Shown in pieces: positions 22,353-25,620 of a DNA stretch of 25,620 bases (the stretch's first letter is position 1; each line of letters starts with the position of its first letter). Below the pieces are notes generated by a model, which saw only the letters and a list, made by a program, of their open reading frames with translations, was not told the origin of the DNA and did not search any database. Source of the stretch: an uncultured Collinsella sp. (lineage in GTDB: Bacteria > Actinomycetota > Coriobacteriia > Coriobacteriales > Coriobacteriaceae); NCBI GenBank assembly GCA_902478995.1, contig CABSNF010000027.1, forward strand, positions 1 to 25,620, written 5' to 3'. A program made the position numbers and the translations under genes.

Positions 22353-24245
22353 ATGGAGATGGATGACAACAAACGTAGACGGAATATGATCCTCTACGTG
22401 CTCATCGCCTTCGTCGTCTACCTCGTGCTCTCGACCGTTCTGTTCCCCAACATCGGTCACACGCAGCAGATTACGAAGACCGATTACTCGACGTTTGTTA
22501 AAGCGCTCGATAAGAAGAGTGTCGACAAGGTCGAGTACAATACCGACGATTACACCATTTATTACACCAAGAAGGGCGAGGACGAGAACATCGCCTACAA
22601 GACGACCGGTGTGCCGAATGACGCGGGCTTTACCGATCGTGTGCTTGAATCCGGTGCGTCCCTGGAGTCGGTCGTTCCCGATAAAAACTCGGGTCTGATG
22701 ACCTACTACCTGCTTACGCTTATTCTTCCCATGGCCATCTTCTTCCTGATCGGTTGGTGGCTCAACCGCCGTATGAAGAAGGCCATGGGCGATGACGGCC
22801 CGTCGATGAACTTTGGCGGCGGTGGCTTTGGCGGCGGTGGACTGGGTAAGTCCGGCGCTCGCGTTATCGCCTCCAAGGATGTGGGCGTGACCTTTAAGGA
22901 TGTCGCTGGCCAGGAAGAGGCCAAGGAATCCCTCAAGGAGGTCGTCGACTTTCTGGAGAAGCCGCAGCGCTACGAGGAAATTGGCGCCAAGCTGCCGCGC
23001 GGTGCTCTCCTTGTTGGCCCTCCGGGTACCGGTAAAACTCTGCTCGCCAAGGCTGTTGCCGGCGAGGCGGGCGTGCCGTTCTTTAGCATTTCGGGTTCTG
23101 AGTTCGTCGAGATGTTCGTCGGCCGTGGCGCCGCCAAGGTCCGCGATCTGTTTAAGCAGGCCAAGGAAAAGGCCCCGTGCATCGTCTTTATCGACGAGAT
23201 CGATACCATCGGCAAAAAGCGCGATGGCGGCGGCTTTAGCGGCAACGACGAGCGCGAGCAGACGCTCAACCAGCTGCTGACCGAGATGGACGGCTTCGAT
23301 AACCACAAGGGTATCGTCGTCCTCGCTGCCACCAATCGTCCCGACAGCCTCGATCCCGCCCTGCTGCGCCCCGGTCGTTTTGATCGCCGCATCCCCGTTG
23401 AGCTGCCCGATCTGACCGGCCGCAAGAACATTCTTGAGCTGCATGCCAAGAGCGTGAAGACGGAGCCGCCGATTGACCTGACCGCGATTGCCCGCGCCAC
23501 GCCCGGCGCCTCGGGTGCCGACCTGGCCAACATCATCAATGAGGGCGCCCTGCGCGCGGTCCGCGAAGGTCGCAAGCGAGCGACCCAGGACGACTTTGAG
23601 GAGTCGGTGGAGGTCGTCATTGCTGGTCAGCAGCGTAAGTCCACGGTGCTGTCCGACCACGAGAAGCAGGTCGTTTCCTACCACGAGATCGGCCATGCTA
23701 TCGTCGCAGCCCGCCAGAAGGGCTCTGCGCCGGTCACCAAGATCACCATCGTGCCGCGCACGAGCGGTGCTCTGGGCTACACCATGCAGGTCGAGGAGGA
23801 TGAGCGCTTCCTGACCACGCGCCAGGAGGTGCTGGACAAGCTCGCTGTCTACTGCGGCGGACGTGCCGCCGAGGAGCTCATCTTTGGCGAGATGACGACC
23901 GGCGCAGCCAACGATATCGAGCAAGCAACCAAGCTCGCCCGCAACATGGTGACGCGCTTTGGTATGTCCGATGAGTTTGGCATGATGGCGCTCGGTACTG
24001 TCCAAAATGCGTACCTCAACCAGGATACATCGCTCACCTGCGCCCCCGGTACGGCCGAGCGCGTGGACGCAATTGTCGCCAAGCTGATCGAGGATGCGCA
24101 CGACCGCGCCCTGCAGATCCTGAAGGAGAACAAGTTTAAGCTCCATGAGCTGGCTCGTTATCTGTACAAGAAGGAGACGATCACGGGCGAGGAGTTTATG
24201 AATCTCCTCACGCGCGAGAATCCGCTGATGCCTAAGCAGCAGTAG
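22353..24245 (+). CDS. ftsH: ATP-dependent zinc metalloprotease FtsH
   Basis: FtsH is the membrane-anchored AAA+ protease that removes damaged membrane proteins and short-lived regulators. In the 630-residue protein, two membrane helices (about 12-31 and 117-136) flank an external domain. A Gly-rich linker (NFGGGGFGGGGLG) leads to the AAA domain with Walker A GPPGTGKT at 222-229, Walker B FIDEIDTIG (Asp281, Glu282) and LLRPGRFDRRI. The zinc site is HEIGH at 444-448, where many relatives have HEAGH. The third-ligand region is TTGAANDIEQATKLARNMVT. The start is uncertain: ATG 22353 has TGGAG nine bases upstream, while ATG 22338 adds five residues without a visible site. It diverges from the cobO remnant and ends in a strong terminator. 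Confidence 0.97.
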   Translation: MEMDDNKRRRNMILYVLIAFVVYLVLSTVLFPNIGHTQQITKTDYSTFVKALDKKSVDKVEYNTDDYTIYYTKKGEDENIAYKTTGVPNDAGFTDRVLESGASLESVVPDKNSGLMTYYLLTLILPMAIFFLIGWWLNRRMKKAMGDDGPSMNFGGGGFGGGGLGKSGARVIASKDVGVTFKDVAGQEEAKESLKEVVDFLEKPQRYEEIGAKLPRGALLVGPPGTGKTLLAKAVAGEAGVPFFSISGSEFVEMFVGRGAAKVRDLFKQAKEKAPCIVFIDEIDTIGKKRDGGGFSGNDEREQTLNQLLTEMDGFDNHKGIVVLAATNRPDSLDPALLRPGRFDRRIPVELPDLTGRKNILELHAKSVKTEPPIDLTAIARATPGASGADLANIINEGALRAVREGRKRATQDDFEESVEVVIAGQQRKSTVLSDHEKQVVSYHEIGHAIVAARQKGSAPVTKITIVPRTSGALGYTMQVEEDERFLTTRQEVLDKLAVYCGGRAAEELIFGEMTTGAANDIEQATKLARNMVTRFGMSDEFGMMALGTVQNAYLNQDTSLTCAPGTAERVDAIVAKLIEDAHDRALQILKENKFKLHELARYLYKKETITGEEFMNLLTRENPLMPKQQ

Positions 24246-24271
24246 CGTTGCATTCGGGTCAGTAAATATCG

Positions 24272-24310
24272 ACGCCCCATTTGAGTGCCTATCTCAAATG
24301 GGGCGTTTTG
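24272..24310 (+). terminator. intrinsic terminator after ftsH
   Basis: ACGCCCCATTTGAG (24272-24285) and CTCAAATGGGGCGT (24293-24306) are perfect 14-bp arms around a 7-base loop, with TTTT spanning the end of the stem. It lies 27 bases after the ftsH stop and just before the DUF523 ribosome binding site. Confidence 0.9.
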
Positions 24311-24326
24311 CTTGGGAGGGATATGT

Positions 24327-24782
24327 ATGAAGATCGTGGTGAGTGCCTGTTTGATGGGCGAGAGCTGCAAGTATAACGGGCTCGACAACTACCTTCGCGA
24401 GCTGGTCGAGGCTTGCGAGCGCACGGGAACCGAGGTCCTGTTGGTGTGCCCCGAGGTTTTTGGCGGTCTTCCGACGCCGCGCAAGCCGTCCGAGATCGTG
24501 AACGGCGAGGTCCGTACCTGCGAGGGCGTGTCCGTTGACCGGGAATTCCGCCTGGGCGCTCAACGTGCGCTCGACATGTGCGAGCAGGCGGGCGGCCCTT
24601 CTGAGATTGCTGTGTGCATCTTGCAGGACCGCAGTCCCTCGTGCGGCGCGGGTCGCATCTACGACGGAACCTTTAGCGGTACGCTCACCGCGGGCAACGG
24701 CGTTTTCGTCGATCTGTTGCTGCGTCACGGCTACCGCGTCATTCCGGCTAGCGAGTTCGACCCCAAAATACTTGAGCAATAA
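24327..24782 (+). CDS. DUF523 family protein (YbbK-like)
   Basis: The 151-residue protein matches DUF523, a small family of unknown function. Family marks are the start VVSACLMGESCKYNG with Cys8 and Cys14, VCPEVFGGLPTPRKPSEI, and LQDRSPSCGAGRIYDGTFSG. The conserved Cys residues, including that of SPSCG, hint at metal or cluster binding, but no activity is assigned from sequence. ATG at 24327 is chosen because GGAGG (24315-24319) is seven bases before it; the frame runs open upstream only through the ftsH terminator. It is transcribed toward a minus-strand dehydrogenase gene, and a long hairpin separates the two. Confidence 0.9.
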   Translation: MKIVVSACLMGESCKYNGLDNYLRELVEACERTGTEVLLVCPEVFGGLPTPRKPSEIVNGEVRTCEGVSVDREFRLGAQRALDMCEQAGGPSEIAVCILQDRSPSCGAGRIYDGTFSGTLTAGNGVFVDLLLRHGYRVIPASEFDPKILEQ

Positions 24783-24823
24783 AAAACCACCACAAAGGTG
24801 CCTGTCCCCTTTGTGGTGGTTTT
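24783..24823. terminator. bidirectional terminator / REP-like hairpin
   Basis: AAAACCACCACAAAGG (24783-24798) and CCTTTGTGGTGGTTTT (24808-24823) are perfect 16-bp arms with a 9-base loop TGCCTGTCC. The A-run and T-run at the ends make it a good terminator for both converging genes. It begins right after the DUF523 stop (24780-24782) and is nine bases from the opposing stop codon. The minus strand carries GGGGAC, the core also present at 1797-1820. Confidence 0.85.
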
Positions 24824-24832
24824 GGGTTAGAG

Positions 24833-25620
24833 CTAGAGGGTGTGGCCGTAGGCGTTGGCGGCCTTGATGGCGGCGGCGAACTTTTCGTCGGTGAAAGGCT
24901 CGGGGTTTCCCTGCTTCCACTCGTTGGTGGCGTGCGCGTACTCGCACAGGGCGGGGATGTCGGCCTCGGAAAGCCCGACCTGCTCAAGCGTCACGGGCAG
25001 CCCCATCTGCTTGTTAAAGGCAGCGTAGCGCTTAAGGCTCTCGGTGTCGCCCGTGTAGGCGAACAACACGAGCACGCCCAGGCTCACGACCTCGCCGTGC
25101 AGGTAGGTGCCCTCACGCGGAATGCTGCAAGTGGCGTTGTAGAACGCGTGCGCCACGCTCGAGTTGTAGTAGTAATCGTTCTGGTTGGTCAGGTTCGAGA
25201 CATAGCCCGTGTTGACCACGATGTCGAGCGCGATCTGCTTGACAGCCTCGCTCGACAGGTCCTGGCGCACGTCCTCAAGACCCTGGACGCCATAGGTAAA
25301 CAGCGGCTCGGAACAGGTGTGGGCGAGTGCCAAGCCAAGGCCTGCCGTGTGTTCCAAATTGCCGGCGCTCGTGGCGTACTCGACCTCGGGCTGCTTAGAC
25401 AGGGCATCGCCCACGCCGGCCCAGAAGTACTCTGCCGGAGCTTCGGCGATGATCTTGGGGTTGATGAAGATGTGCGCCGGTCGGTTGGGGTACGAATAGC
25501 CCTCGAGCGAGCCGTCGTCGTTGTATACGACGGCAATGGCGGTTGCGGCCGAGCAGTTGGAGCATATTGTAGGCACGGTAAAGACGATCTTCTTGAGCTC
25601 GATAGCTGCGGTCTTCACGG
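24833..25620 (-). CDS. glycerol dehydrogenase-like iron-containing alcohol dehydrogenase (partial)
   Basis: The frame is open from the right edge to TAG at 24835-24833, giving about 262 C-terminal residues; the N-terminal nucleotide-binding part is outside the window. The segment FTVPTICSNCSAATAIAVVY and IINPKII-type region (HIFINPKIIAEAPAEYFWAG) fit the glycerol dehydrogenase / group III metal-dependent alcohol dehydrogenase family. The three expected metal ligands are visible: Asp in WAGVGDALSK, His in SSVAHAFYNA and His in YLHGEVVSLG. Members oxidise polyols such as glycerol with NAD; the substrate here is open, and related sugar-phosphate or dehydroquinate-like enzymes share the fold. It converges on the DUF523 gene. 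A GTG at 25618 at the edge is unlikely to be the true start. Confidence 0.85.
   Translation of the reverse strand, partial: VKTAAIELKKIVFTVPTICSNCSAATAIAVVYNDDGSLEGYSYPNRPAHIFINPKIIAEAPAEYFWAGVGDALSKQPEVEYATSAGNLEHTAGLGLALAHTCSEPLFTYGVQGLEDVRQDLSSEAVKQIALDIVVNTGYVSNLTNQNDYYYNSSVAHAFYNATCSIPREGTYLHGEVVSLGVLVLFAYTGDTESLKRYAAFNKQMGLPVTLEQVGLSEADIPALCEYAHATNEWKQGNPEPFTDEKFAAAIKAANAYGHTL

Noticed and set aside
22149..24146. 665-residue open frame on the minus strand opposite ftsH
   Set aside because: It is an antisense shadow of ftsH; all recognisable motifs are on the plus strand.

Overview
The window looks like a chromosomal core region of a Coriobacteriia actinobacterium, most probably Collinsella or a close relative. 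The grounds are the GC-rich coding sequence, frequent GTG/TTG starts with AAGGAG-type ribosome binding sites, and a Gram-positive gene order yloU-fakA-recG ... plsX-acpP-rnc-smc-ftsY-ffh. The genus is an inference from recognition, not from a search.

Layout. Bases 1-1820 hold the end of dnaG and the housekeeping sigma factor rpoD, the tail of the classic macromolecular-synthesis cluster, followed by two hairpins. A lone tRNA-Asn with its own promoter and terminator lies at 1849-2017. From 2177 to 17057 all genes are on the plus strand and tightly packed: Asp23/Gls24 protein, FakA-like kinase, recG, rsmD, coaD, a coiled-coil protein, DUF177/YceD, rpmF, plsX, acpP, rnc, smc, ftsY, ffh. Many pairs overlap by 1-8 bases. 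The cluster joins envelope and lipid synthesis (FakA, PlsX, ACP), ribosome and RNA maturation (RsmD, YceD, L32, RNase III), coenzyme A synthesis, chromosome segregation (SMC) and both protein components of the signal recognition pathway. Two internal control points stand out: a terminator between rpmF and plsX, and a 22-bp perfect palindrome before acpP.

From 17058 the window becomes a mosaic of short units: a minus-strand DUF134-NifX fusion protein with a metal-binding tail, divergent from thyA-folA; a SpoU-type RNA methyltransferase; a MATE transporter; a minus-strand remnant of the cobalamin adenosyltransferase gene cobO that keeps both ends but has lost its middle; ftsH; a DUF523 protein; and, cut by the right edge, a minus-strand glycerol-dehydrogenase-like gene.

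I found no CRISPR array, prophage, insertion sequence or defence system. The most interesting items are the internally deleted cobO, the DUF134-NifX fusion with a strong internal translation start and an elaborate three-dyad promoter, the acpP palindrome, the nested inverted repeat filling the MATE-cobO gap, two REP-like hairpins sharing a GGGGAC core, and an RNase III with Asn at a catalytic Asp position.
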